The position numbers were made by a program, and so were the translations under genes. Positions 7,515-13,494 of a stretch of 13,494 bases of DNA are shown piece after piece. The stretch covers positions 1 to 13,494 of the forward strand of contig USOM01000007.1 of NCBI GenBank assembly GCA_900556345.1, read 5' to 3'. Every line of letters starts with the position of its first letter. Position 1 is the stretch's first letter. This stretch comes from an uncultured Clostridium sp. (GTDB taxonomy: Bacteria; Bacillota; Clostridia; TANB77; CAG-508). The notes below the pieces were generated by a model. The model searched no databases and was not told the DNA's origin. It saw only the letters and a list, made by a program, of their open reading frames with translations.

Positions 7515-7572
7515 TCATAAAATCAAAACCTCTTAATATAATTATAGTAAATTATATTAGGAGGTTAAATTT

Positions 7573-9156
7573 ATGGAAGTACAAGTAAGCAAAGAAAATA
7601 TATGTATTAACAAACTGGTAGCAGAAAAAAAGGAATTGATTTTTGTAAATAGTGATATGATAGTTCCTGATTCAAAACCAGATATTTTAAATACAATCAA
7701 TGTATCAGGAAATGTATGTTTATATAAAAAAGAAGTATCAGAAGACAAAGTTAAGATTGAAGGTTGTATAAATACATATGTAATGTATTTGCCAGATAGC
7801 AAAGATGATAACCTAAGAGCTTTAAATTGCAATTTAGATTTTTCGGAAAACATTGCTGTCCAAGGTTGCAAAGAAGGAATGATGTTAGAAACAAAATGCA
7901 GTGTAAAAGATATAGAATGTAAGGTTATAAATGGAAGAAAAGTTAGTATAAAAGCAAGTCTAGAGGTAAATATAAAAATATATTCAAATGAAGATGTTGA
8001 AATAGTAAATAATATAACAAATGTGGATGACATACAAACACTTCAAAAGGAATTTTGTGTAAATTCGTTAATTGGAAATGGAAAAACAACTGTATATGCA
8101 AAAGATACTTTAAATATTGAGCAAACTGATGAACTTGCTGAAATTTTAAAAGTGGACATAAATTTGGTAGATAAGGATATCAAGATAAGTTATAATAAAG
8201 TCTTAGCTAAGGCTGAGGCAGAAATTAAAATAATGTATTTAACAGAAGATAATAGAATTGGAAGAATAACAGGAAAAATTCCAGTTGTAGGTTTTATTGA
8301 TATTCAAAATATATCTGAAGATAATATTTGTGATGTAAATTATGAGTTTAAAAATATGCTTTGCAAGCCTAATCCATCAGAAGAACATTCAATTTATGTA
8401 GAGCTTGAGATAGAAGAAAGCTGTATGGCGTTTGAGAAAAAGCAGATTAATTTAATTCAAGATTTATATAGTCCAACTTGTAATTTAGAATTTTCTCAAA
8501 AAAGAATTTCATCTTCATCAGATAAATGTGAAATATCAAAAGATTTTACAATAAAGGATAAAGTTCAAATTCCAGAAATAAGTGATGGCAGTCTTTTAGA
8601 TGTTGAAGTTACGCCAAGCCTAGTAAATACTACAATTACAAATTCGAAAATAACATATTCGGGAGATTTAAACTTGAATTTTATATTTACTAATGAAAGT
8701 TCTGTAAATTCTAGAAGTGCTAAGATGCCATTCGAAATTTCTGTAGACAATGAAAACAGAAGTGACAAAATAGCTGTAGAAACGGATATTTCGGTGGAAA
8801 GTGCAAATTTTGAAATTCAAACAAGAGGTGAGGCATCAGGAGAAGTTGAAGTATTATTAAATGCAAAAACAAACAAAAATGTAAGTATGAATATAATAGA
8901 TAATGTGGAAATGGCAGAAAATACCAGCGAACTAGATGATGAAGATTATGATAGCCTAATTTTGTATATTGCAAAACCTGGAGATTCGCTATGGAAGATT
9001 GCTAAGAAATTTAATAGTACTGTTGATGAATTAACAAGAATGAATGGTATAGAAGATGCCAATATGATAATGGTAGGACAGAAAATTTACATTCCAAAAT
9101 TTAAGTTTGTAAAGAAAGAAAATACTGAAAATGCAAGAGAACAGGTCGTCATATAA
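7573..9156 (+). CDS. sipL: SipL-like spore coat morphogenesis protein (DUF3794 domains plus LysM)
   Basis: SipL of C. difficile binds SpoIVA through its LysM domain and is needed to anchor the coat around the forespore. This 527-residue protein has the same layout. It has no signal peptide or membrane segment (expected for a mother-cell cytoplasmic coat protein), several SPOCS/DUF3794-type beta-rich repeats (roughly 30-135, 185-280 and 330-430, boundaries approximate) and a C-terminal LysM at about 465-510 (YIAKPGDSLWKIAKKFN to GQKIYIPKF). An acidic linker (SELDDEDYD) precedes LysM. TTAGGAGGT (7557-7565) lies eight bases before ATG 7573. A TATAAT is present at 7537-7542 but without a good -35, and I cannot show a sigma-E promoter. 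yunB begins inside its last codons. The family is firm, the gene name rests on domain order and length. Confidence 0.85.
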   Translation: MEVQVSKENICINKLVAEKKELIFVNSDMIVPDSKPDILNTINVSGNVCLYKKEVSEDKVKIEGCINTYVMYLPDSKDDNLRALNCNLDFSENIAVQGCKEGMMLETKCSVKDIECKVINGRKVSIKASLEVNIKIYSNEDVEIVNNITNVDDIQTLQKEFCVNSLIGNGKTTVYAKDTLNIEQTDELAEILKVDINLVDKDIKISYNKVLAKAEAEIKIMYLTEDNRIGRITGKIPVVGFIDIQNISEDNICDVNYEFKNMLCKPNPSEEHSIYVELEIEESCMAFEKKQINLIQDLYSPTCNLEFSQKRISSSSDKCEISKDFTIKDKVQIPEISDGSLLDVEVTPSLVNTTITNSKITYSGDLNLNFIFTNESSVNSRSAKMPFEISVDNENRSDKIAVETDISVESANFEIQTRGEASGEVEVLLNAKTNKNVSMNIIDNVEMAENTSELDDEDYDSLILYIAKPGDSLWKIAKKFNSTVDELTRMNGIEDANMIMVGQKIYIPKFKFVKKENTENAREQVVI

Positions 9157-9836
9157 AATTTATTCTAGAAATAGATTGAATATTTTTAAGGGAAATAGAA
9201 AAAGAAATTTTTATGAGCATAATGGAGAAAAAAACAAAAAAATTATAATTTATTTAATAATAATTTTGATTGCAATTTTTACATTTAGAGGATTATATAA
9301 ATCTGTAGAACCAGTTTTTAGAACATTATGTGAGGAAAAGGCACACGAAATAGCAACAATTGTAACAAATGAAGAATCAACCAAGGTAATGTCAAATTAT
9401 AAATATGGAGATATGTTTTCTACAGAAAAAGATGAAAATCGGAAATATAAAAATGATTAATGCCAATATTTTCAACATAAATGAAATAACATCAGATATA
9501 GCTATAAATATTCAAAAATCTTTAGACAATTATGATGATACGACAATAAAACTTTCTTTAGGTAGTTTTACAGGAAATAGGCTATTTTCAAGTATTGGGC
9601 CCGATATTCCAATTGGTTTATCTACAGTTGGAAAGGTAAATACAGATGTAAGAAGTGAATTTGCTTCTCAGGGGATAAACCAAACTATCCATAGAGTTTA
9701 TTTGCAAATTGATTGTACAATGAGCATTTTGACTCCTTATGAGAATATTGATACAAATGTTTCAAATCAAGTTTTGTTGGTTGAAAATGTTATTATGGGG
9801 GATATACCGGAAAATTATTTTAATGTTGAGAAGTAA
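9131..9836 (+). pseudogene. yunB: Sporulation protein YunB, interrupted by a single-base frameshift
   Basis: YunB (PF09560) is a conserved membrane-anchored sporulation protein of unknown biochemical role, made in the mother cell in B. subtilis. The first part (frame from ATG 9131) has a basic N-terminus, a membrane segment (KIIIYLIIILIAIF) and the start of the outer domain, then stops at 9458-9460. The rest (to stop 9834-9836) continues in the next frame with the YunB core, for example GSFTGNRLFSSIGPDIPIG and NTDVRSEF. Ignoring C9440 turns DENRKYKND-stop into DENGNIKMINANIF and gives one continuous protein of 234 residues, close to the family length. The start overlaps sipL by 26 bases with only a weak ribosome site, suggesting coupling. 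Real mutation, sequencing error or recoding cannot be told apart here. Confidence 0.85.
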
Positions 9837-9848
9837 TTTTTCTCAAAA

Positions 9849-9880
9849 GGACCGTTTCTTTTCGCGAAAAGAAACGGTCC
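9849..9880. repeat. Perfect 32-base palindrome between convergent genes (variant of the repeat family)
   Basis: GGACCGTTTCTTTTCG (9849-9864) is followed without spacer by its exact reverse complement (9865-9880). It lies 12 bases after the yunB stop and 11 bases beyond the deoD stop. On the minus strand the stem is followed by TTTTGAG, so it could terminate deoD. On the plus strand no U-run follows. The GGACCGTTTCTTTT arm resembles the GGGGACGGTTCTTTTT arm of the other copies. Confidence 0.85.
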
Positions 9881-9891
9881 CAATACGAAAT

Positions 9892-10605
9892 TTATATACT
9901 CTCCAAAGCAAGTTCAATCATTTTACTTAAACCTTGTTCTCTTTCCTCAGAAGTAGCGTGAACTTTCTTAAATGTAGAGTCAACAACAGTCATAAGGCAA
10001 CTTGCATTTTTACCCAATTTATATGCATTATATAAAAGAGCAAAAGCTTCCATTTCAGCTGAAATTGGGTGGAAATCAGCTGGAATTCTATTTTTATATC
10101 CATTTAAGTCAATAATATACTCATCAAAAGCTTCTGTACAAACAGTATTTCCAACAATTAATTTTTGATTTTTTTCTTTTGCAGTATTTATAATTTTTTC
10201 ATTTAAAATCTTGCTTGGTTCGACAATATGACAATTTTCACTAGCCAAAGTTAAAGCATAGTTTCCTTCTGTAAAAACTTTTTGACAAAGTATTACGTCA
10301 AACATATCAAGTTCAGGAATCATTGCACCGCAAGAACCAATCCTTATAATATTATCAACATCATAAAATTTAAAAAGTTCGTAAGAATAAATTCCCATAC
10401 TCGGCATTCCCATACCAGAAGCCATAATTGTTACTTCTTTGCTCTTATATGTTCCCGTAAAAGCATATATTCCTCTAACATCGCTTACTAGTTTATAATT
10501 TTCTAAATATTTTTCTGCAATTAATTTGGCTCTATTTGGATCGCCTGGCATAATTACATTTTTTGCTATTTGGCCGATTTCGGCATTATTGTGTGGTGTT
10601 CCCAT
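9892..10605 (-). CDS. deoD: Purine-nucleoside phosphorylase, DeoD type
   Basis: This cytoplasmic enzyme splits purine (deoxy)nucleosides with phosphate into base and (deoxy)ribose 1-phosphate, in purine salvage. The 237-residue protein matches the hexameric low-mass class. It has the start GTPHNNAEIG (H5), the phosphate loop PGDPNRAK (G21, R25), RIGSCG (R88, S91), the nucleoside-binding AEMEAF (183-188), and the catalytic pair D209 and R222, which have the same 13-residue distance as D204 and R217 of E. coli. The start is ATG 10605-10603 because AGGAGG (10614-10619) lies eight bases before it. A longer open frame runs on into the palindrome at 10663 and should not be taken. The gene is alone on this strand, with its own promoter and a palindrome just after its stop. 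Confidence 0.95.
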   Translation of the reverse strand: MGTPHNNAEIGQIAKNVIMPGDPNRAKLIAEKYLENYKLVSDVRGIYAFTGTYKSKEVTIMASGMGMPSMGIYSYELFKFYDVDNIIRIGSCGAMIPELDMFDVILCQKVFTEGNYALTLASENCHIVEPSKILNEKIINTAKEKNQKLIVGNTVCTEAFDEYIIDLNGYKNRIPADFHPISAEMEAFALLYNAYKLGKNASCLMTVVDSTFKKVHATSEEREQGLSKMIELALESI

Positions 10606-10629
10606 AATTTTTTCCTCCTTTTTGTTAGT

Positions 10630-10658
10630 ATTATATACAAATAAAGGAAAATATACAA
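10630..10658 (-). promoter_or_regulatory. Probable sigma-A promoter of deoD
   Basis: Read on the minus strand, TTGTAT (10658-10653) and TATAAT (10635-10630) are separated by exactly 17 bases. Transcription would begin near 10623, giving a very short leader that just includes the AGGAGG site. The -10 is perfect and the -35 weak (3 of 6). The palindrome at 10663 starts four bases upstream of the -35. Confidence 0.6.
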
Positions 10659-10662
10659 GAGA

Positions 10663-10719
10663 TTTTTCTGATTGGGGACGGTTCTTTTTCCGAAAAAGAA
10701 CCGTCCCCAATCAGAAAAA
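10663..10719. repeat. Palindromic intergenic repeat, copy 3
   Basis: Arms 10663-10690 and 10692-10719 are exact reverse complements over 28 bp around a central C. The sequence is the same as copy 1 in the other orientation (core GGGGACGGTTC, centre CCG). It sits between the divergent deoD and pyrG promoters: four bases from the deoD -35 and 15 bases from the pyrG -35. With both promoters and the pyrG leader, it accounts for the roughly 300-base spacer 10606-10907. Confidence 0.95.
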
Positions 10720-10734
10720 AATCCTTTATACCTA

Positions 10735-10763
10735 TTGCAAAAATCCAAAAAAAATATTATAAT
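10735..10763 (+). promoter_or_regulatory. Probable sigma-A promoter of pyrG
   Basis: TTGCAA (10735-10740) and a perfect TATAAT (10758-10763) are separated by 17 bases. Transcription would begin near 10770, leaving a leader of about 138 bases before pyrG. Confidence 0.65.
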
Positions 10764-10769
10764 AAAAAA

Positions 10770-10907
10770 GTAGATTAAAATTAACACCAAAATTTCCCAA
10801 AAGCAATTTTAGGAAAAAAAAAACCAAATTTTTTGGTAGTTAAGGTTTTAATCTTTTTTTATTTTAAAAAACATTGATAAAAATTTGGTTTTAGAAAAGG
10901 AGAAACT
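10770..10907 (+). promoter_or_regulatory. pyrG leader with alternative hairpins
   Basis: AAAACCAAATTTTT (10820-10833) and AAAAATTTGGTTTT (10879-10892) form a perfect 14-bp inverted repeat 45 bases apart, ending just before the AAAAGGAGA ribosome site. The 5' arm can instead fold locally: ACCAAA (10823-10828) with TTTGGT (10832-10837), or AAAACC with GGTTTT (10844-10849). These local folds are followed by a run of seven T (10854-10860), like a weak terminator. In several Gram-positives pyrG is controlled by CTP through leader attenuation that starts with a GGGC-type transcript. That start is not seen here, so any regulation would be a variant. The function is inferred. Confidence 0.4.
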
Positions 10908-12509
10908 ATGAACACAAAATACATATTTGTAACAGGAGGAGTAGTATCAGGACTAGGAAAAGGAATAACAGCAGCATCACTAGGAAGGCTATTAAAAAAC
11001 CGAGGATATAAAGTAACAATTCAAAAATTTGATCCATATCTAAATGTAGACCCAGGAACAATGAGTCCGTATGAACATGGGGAAGTTTTTGTAACAGATG
11101 ATGGAGCAGAAACTGATTTAGATTTAGGTCATTATGAAAGATTTATAGATGAAAACTTAACAAAAAATTCAAGTGTAACAATGGGAAAAGTATATTTATC
11201 AGTATTAGAAAAAGAAAGAAGAGGAGACTATCTTGGAAAGACAGTTCAAGTAATACCACATGTTACAAATGAAATAAAGGAAAAAATTTATAGTTTCGAG
11301 GACACAGATGTTGATATAGTAATAACAGAAGTAGGTGGAACTGTTGGAGATATAGAAGGCTTATCAATAATAGAGGCAATTCGTCAAGTAGGGCTTGAAA
11401 AAAATAAGGAAGATGTTTTATATGTTCATGTAACATTACTTCCATATATATCAGGATCAAATGAAATAAAATCAAAACCAACACAACATTCTGTAAAAGA
11501 ATTACAAAGTTTGGGAATTCAACCAGATATTTTAGTTTGTAGAGCAGAACAAGAAATACCTGAAAACATAAGGGAAAAATTAGCATTATTCTGCAATGTT
11601 AGGAAATCAAGTGTTATACAAAATAAAACCGCAGATTGTTTATATGCAGTTCCTTTAATGCTTGAAAAAGAAGGACTAGCAAGAGAAGTATGTAATCATT
11701 TAAGATTAGACAGCTTCGTGCCAGATAATTCAAAATGGGAAGAAATGGTTGAAAATATAAGAACAATAAAACCAGAAGATAAGGTTAAAGTTGCAATAGT
11801 TGGAAAATATGTAAAACTAGAAGATTCTTATATTTCTGTTGTAGAAAGCCTACAACACGCAGGTTTTGTGAATAAAGTAAAAGTAGAAATTGATATGGTA
11901 GATTCTGAAACAATAGTAGCTGAAAATGTTAAAGAAAAATTATCAAAATATGATGCAATAGTAGTTCCAGGTGGATTTGGAGATCGTGGAATTGAGGGAA
12001 TGATAGAAACTATAAAATATGCAAGAGAAGAAAAAGTGCCATTTTTAGGAATTTGTCTTGGAATGCAAATGACAGTTGTAGAATATGCAAGAAATGTATT
12101 AGGTTTAAAAGATGCAAATTCTGCAGAATTTAGTAAAACTACTAAAAATTCAGTAATTCATATTATGGAAACACAAAAAGATATTAAGAAAAAAGGCGGA
12201 ACAATGCGTTTAGGAAGTTATCCTTGCGTAATAAAAACAGGAAGTTTAGCAGAAGAAGTTTATGGAGCAAGTAAAATTGATGAAAGACATAGACATAGAT
12301 TTGAATATAATAATGAATACAAAGAAAGACTAGAAAATGCAGGACTTATATGTTCAGGAGTTTCTCCAGATGGAAGTTTAGTTGAAATTGTTGAACTAGA
12401 GCCAAAAGCTCATCCATATTTTATAGCAGGACAATTCCACCCAGAATTAAAATCAAGACCAAATAGACCAGCACCCTTATTTGTTGGACTAATAAAAGCT
12501 GCAAAATAG
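10908..12509 (+). CDS. pyrG: CTP synthase (glutamine-hydrolysing)
   Basis: This cytoplasmic enzyme makes CTP from UTP, ATP and glutamine, the last step of pyrimidine nucleotide synthesis. The 533-residue protein has normal length and both domains. The N-terminal amidoligase domain (about 1-265) has P-loop GGVVSGLGKG (10-19), FDPYLNVDPGTM and the EVGGTVGDIE motif. The C-terminal class I glutamine amidotransferase domain (about 290-533) has PGGFGDRG and the triad C383 (GICLGMQ), H511 and E513 (FHPE). AAAAGGAGA directly before ATG 10908 is the ribosome site. The gene has its own promoter and a structured leader, and is divergent from deoD. It ends before a long palindrome, and I see no standard terminator with a U-run after it. 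Confidence 0.98.
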   Translation: MNTKYIFVTGGVVSGLGKGITAASLGRLLKNRGYKVTIQKFDPYLNVDPGTMSPYEHGEVFVTDDGAETDLDLGHYERFIDENLTKNSSVTMGKVYLSVLEKERRGDYLGKTVQVIPHVTNEIKEKIYSFEDTDVDIVITEVGGTVGDIEGLSIIEAIRQVGLEKNKEDVLYVHVTLLPYISGSNEIKSKPTQHSVKELQSLGIQPDILVCRAEQEIPENIREKLALFCNVRKSSVIQNKTADCLYAVPLMLEKEGLAREVCNHLRLDSFVPDNSKWEEMVENIRTIKPEDKVKVAIVGKYVKLEDSYISVVESLQHAGFVNKVKVEIDMVDSETIVAENVKEKLSKYDAIVVPGGFGDRGIEGMIETIKYAREEKVPFLGICLGMQMTVVEYARNVLGLKDANSAEFSKTTKNSVIHIMETQKDIKKKGGTMRLGSYPCVIKTGSLAEEVYGASKIDERHRHRFEYNNEYKERLENAGLICSGVSPDGSLVEIVELEPKAHPYFIAGQFHPELKSRPNRPAPLFVGLIKAAK

Positions 12510-12535
12510 TTAGCATAAAATTAAATTAACAAATT

Positions 12536-12606
12536 GGCACATTGGGACCGGTTCTTTTTGTGTCAAATGGCACAAAAAGAACCGGTCCCAATGTGCCCAA
12601 TGTGCC
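12536..12606. repeat. Long palindromic repeat, copy 4, with a tandem 9-base duplication
   Basis: Arms 12536-12562 and 12571-12597 are exact reverse complements over 27 bp. The stem can continue through a T-G and a C-G pair to an AAAT loop. The core GGGACCGGTTCTTTTTGTG is a variant of the GGGGACGGTTCTTTTTC core, changed on both arms so pairing is kept. The outer unit CAATGTGCC occurs twice in tandem (12589-12597, 12598-12606). The element ends five bases before the AAGGAG ribosome site of the next gene. Confidence 0.92.
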
Positions 12607-12623
12607 AAAAAAGGAGAAAAGAA

Positions 12624-13436
12624 ATGGAACTAACACTAACACAATATTTTTTATTGTTTATGATATACTCAGTAGCAGGTTGGGTACTAGAAGTAACCTG
12701 CAAGCTAATAGAGTACAAAAGATTTATAAATAGGGGGTTCCTAATAGGTCCATATTGCCCAATATATGGATGGGGAGCAGTTGCGATAACATTTTTGTTA
12801 TATAGATATTCTTATGATCCACTAATACTATTTTTTATGACACTTCTTACATGTTCAATTCTAGAATATGCAACAAGTTGGGTTATGGAAAAATTGTTTA
12901 AAGCAAGATGGTGGGATTACAGTAAACGTAAATTTAATGTAGATGGAAGAGTGTGTTTAGGAACTATGATACCATTTGGAATATTTGGTATGATACTTAC
13001 TTATGTTACAAATCCATTAATAATAAGTGGATTAGATAAAGTAAATCCTACAACATTAAATATTATAGCAATAGTGCTATTAGTAATTTACTTAGTTGAT
13101 AATGTTATTTCATCAATTGTAATTTTCGGATTTAGAAAAACAACTGTACAAGTAGGACGTGAGGGAAGACAAGATAATACTGAACAAATTACAAAGAAAG
13201 TAAGAGAAATTTTAAGTTCAAAATCTTGGATGTACAAGAGACTTGTTGATGCATATCCTAAGCTTATAGCTATTAAAACTAAAATAAAAGAGATTAAAGA
13301 AGAAGTTAAGGAAAATGCAATTGAAGTTAAAAACAGTATAAATGAAAAAGCACAAGATATGAAAAACACTATAAGTGAGAAAAAAGATGAAGTTAAAAAT
13401 ACAATTTCAGAGAAAATAAAAGGGAAAAATGATTAG
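12624..13436 (+). CDS. CmpB-family membrane protein (PF06541, putative ABC-transporter type IV) with 11-residue-repeat tail
   Basis: The 270-residue membrane protein is of unknown function. Its N-terminal two thirds fit the family annotated as putative ABC-transporter permease CmpB: YFLLFMIYSVAGWVLEV, then NRGFLIGPYCPIYGWGA, then LEYATSWVMEKLFKARWWDY. About five hydrophobic segments are seen, near 6-23, 46-64, 70-88, 113-132 and 143-168. No ATPase gene is nearby, so a transporter role is unsupported. The C-terminal 75 residues are charged and helical, with three 11-residue repeats at 236-246, 247-257 and 258-268 (KNSINEKAQDM, KNTISEKKDEV, KNTISEKIKGK), and should lie outside the bilayer as an amphipathic helix. 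Start ATG 12624 has AAGGAG (12611-12616) seven bases before it. A longer in-frame opening into the palindrome upstream is an artefact. Confidence 0.85.
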   Translation: MELTLTQYFLLFMIYSVAGWVLEVTCKLIEYKRFINRGFLIGPYCPIYGWGAVAITFLLYRYSYDPLILFFMTLLTCSILEYATSWVMEKLFKARWWDYSKRKFNVDGRVCLGTMIPFGIFGMILTYVTNPLIISGLDKVNPTTLNIIAIVLLVIYLVDNVISSIVIFGFRKTTVQVGREGRQDNTEQITKKVREILSSKSWMYKRLVDAYPKLIAIKTKIKEIKEEVKENAIEVKNSINEKAQDMKNTISEKKDEVKNTISEKIKGKND

Positions 13437-13439
13437 ATA

Positions 13440-13494
13440 TTTTTCTGATTGGGGACGGTTCCTTTTCCGAAAAAGAACCGTCCCCAATCAGAAA
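13440..13494. repeat. Palindromic intergenic repeat, copy 5 (cut by window end)
   Basis: It has the same sequence and orientation as the copy at 10663 (centre CCG), starting four bases after the stop of the CmpB-family gene. Arms are 13440-13467 and 13469-13494 or beyond. One mismatch breaks the symmetry: C at 13462 faces A at 13474, where the other copies have a T-A pair. Confidence 0.93.

Noticed and set aside
7515..7542. Sigma-E promoter before sipL (TCATA, then TATAAT)
   Set aside because: The -10 is sigma-A-like and the -35 match is too poor for a reliable call, although sigma-E control would be expected for this gene.
10606..10710. Longer deoD product starting inside the palindrome (272 residues)
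   Set aside because: The extra residues come from the repeat and the promoter region. AGGAGG at 10614-10619 and the family start GTPHNN fix the start at 10605.
12534..12623. Longer CmpB-family product reading through the palindrome (300 residues)
   Set aside because: AAGGAG lies seven bases before ATG 12624, and the family begins at about that residue. The upstream residues are translated repeat.
7454..13494. Evenly placed palindromes as a CRISPR array
   Set aside because: Copies are 0.7-2.4 kb apart with whole genes between them, in both orientations, and without short unique spacers or cas genes.

Overview
This is an AT-rich chromosomal stretch of an endospore-forming Firmicute, most likely of class Clostridia. 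Three things point there: the strong A/T codon bias (arginine is almost always AGA, isoleucine mostly ATA), AGGAGG-type ribosome sites, and a SipL-like spore-coat morphogenesis protein (DUF3794 domains plus a C-terminal LysM), which is a clostridial type. The genus cannot be decided from the sequence. No phage, CRISPR, tRNA, rRNA or transposase gene is visible.

Positions 1-6900 hold one co-directional block: ftsE (5' end cut off by the window), ftsX, two tandem coiled-coil M23 peptidases, an S41 carboxy-terminal processing protease, pgsA and prmC, closed by an intrinsic terminator at 6855-6899. FtsEX is the ABC-type complex that in Gram-positive bacteria switches on a coiled-coil peptidoglycan hydrolase outside the membrane. 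The two hydrolases directly behind it are the obvious candidate effectors, and the protease may process this or another envelope or sporulation substrate.

Positions 6900-9836 hold a small, unusually cysteine-rich CBS-pair protein and then two sporulation genes, sipL and yunB. yunB is interrupted by one extra base near 9440. Positions 9890-12510 hold deoD (minus strand) and, divergently, pyrG, with two facing sigma-A-type promoters. A CmpB-family membrane protein (PF06541) with an 11-residue-repeat tail ends the window.

The main non-coding signal is a family of perfect or near-perfect palindromes built on a GGGGACGGTTC core. Five copies (7454-7514, 9849-9880, 10663-10719, 12536-12597, 13440-end) fill every non-overlapping spacer from 7437 onward, and none occurs in the ftsEX block. 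The second unusual signal is a perfect 10-bp hairpin lying exactly between the Shine-Dalgarno sequence and the first ATGs of the S41 protease gene. If folded, it would bring an otherwise distant ribosome site to normal spacing. A 14-bp inverted repeat in the pyrG leader and the yunB frameshift are the other points to check.
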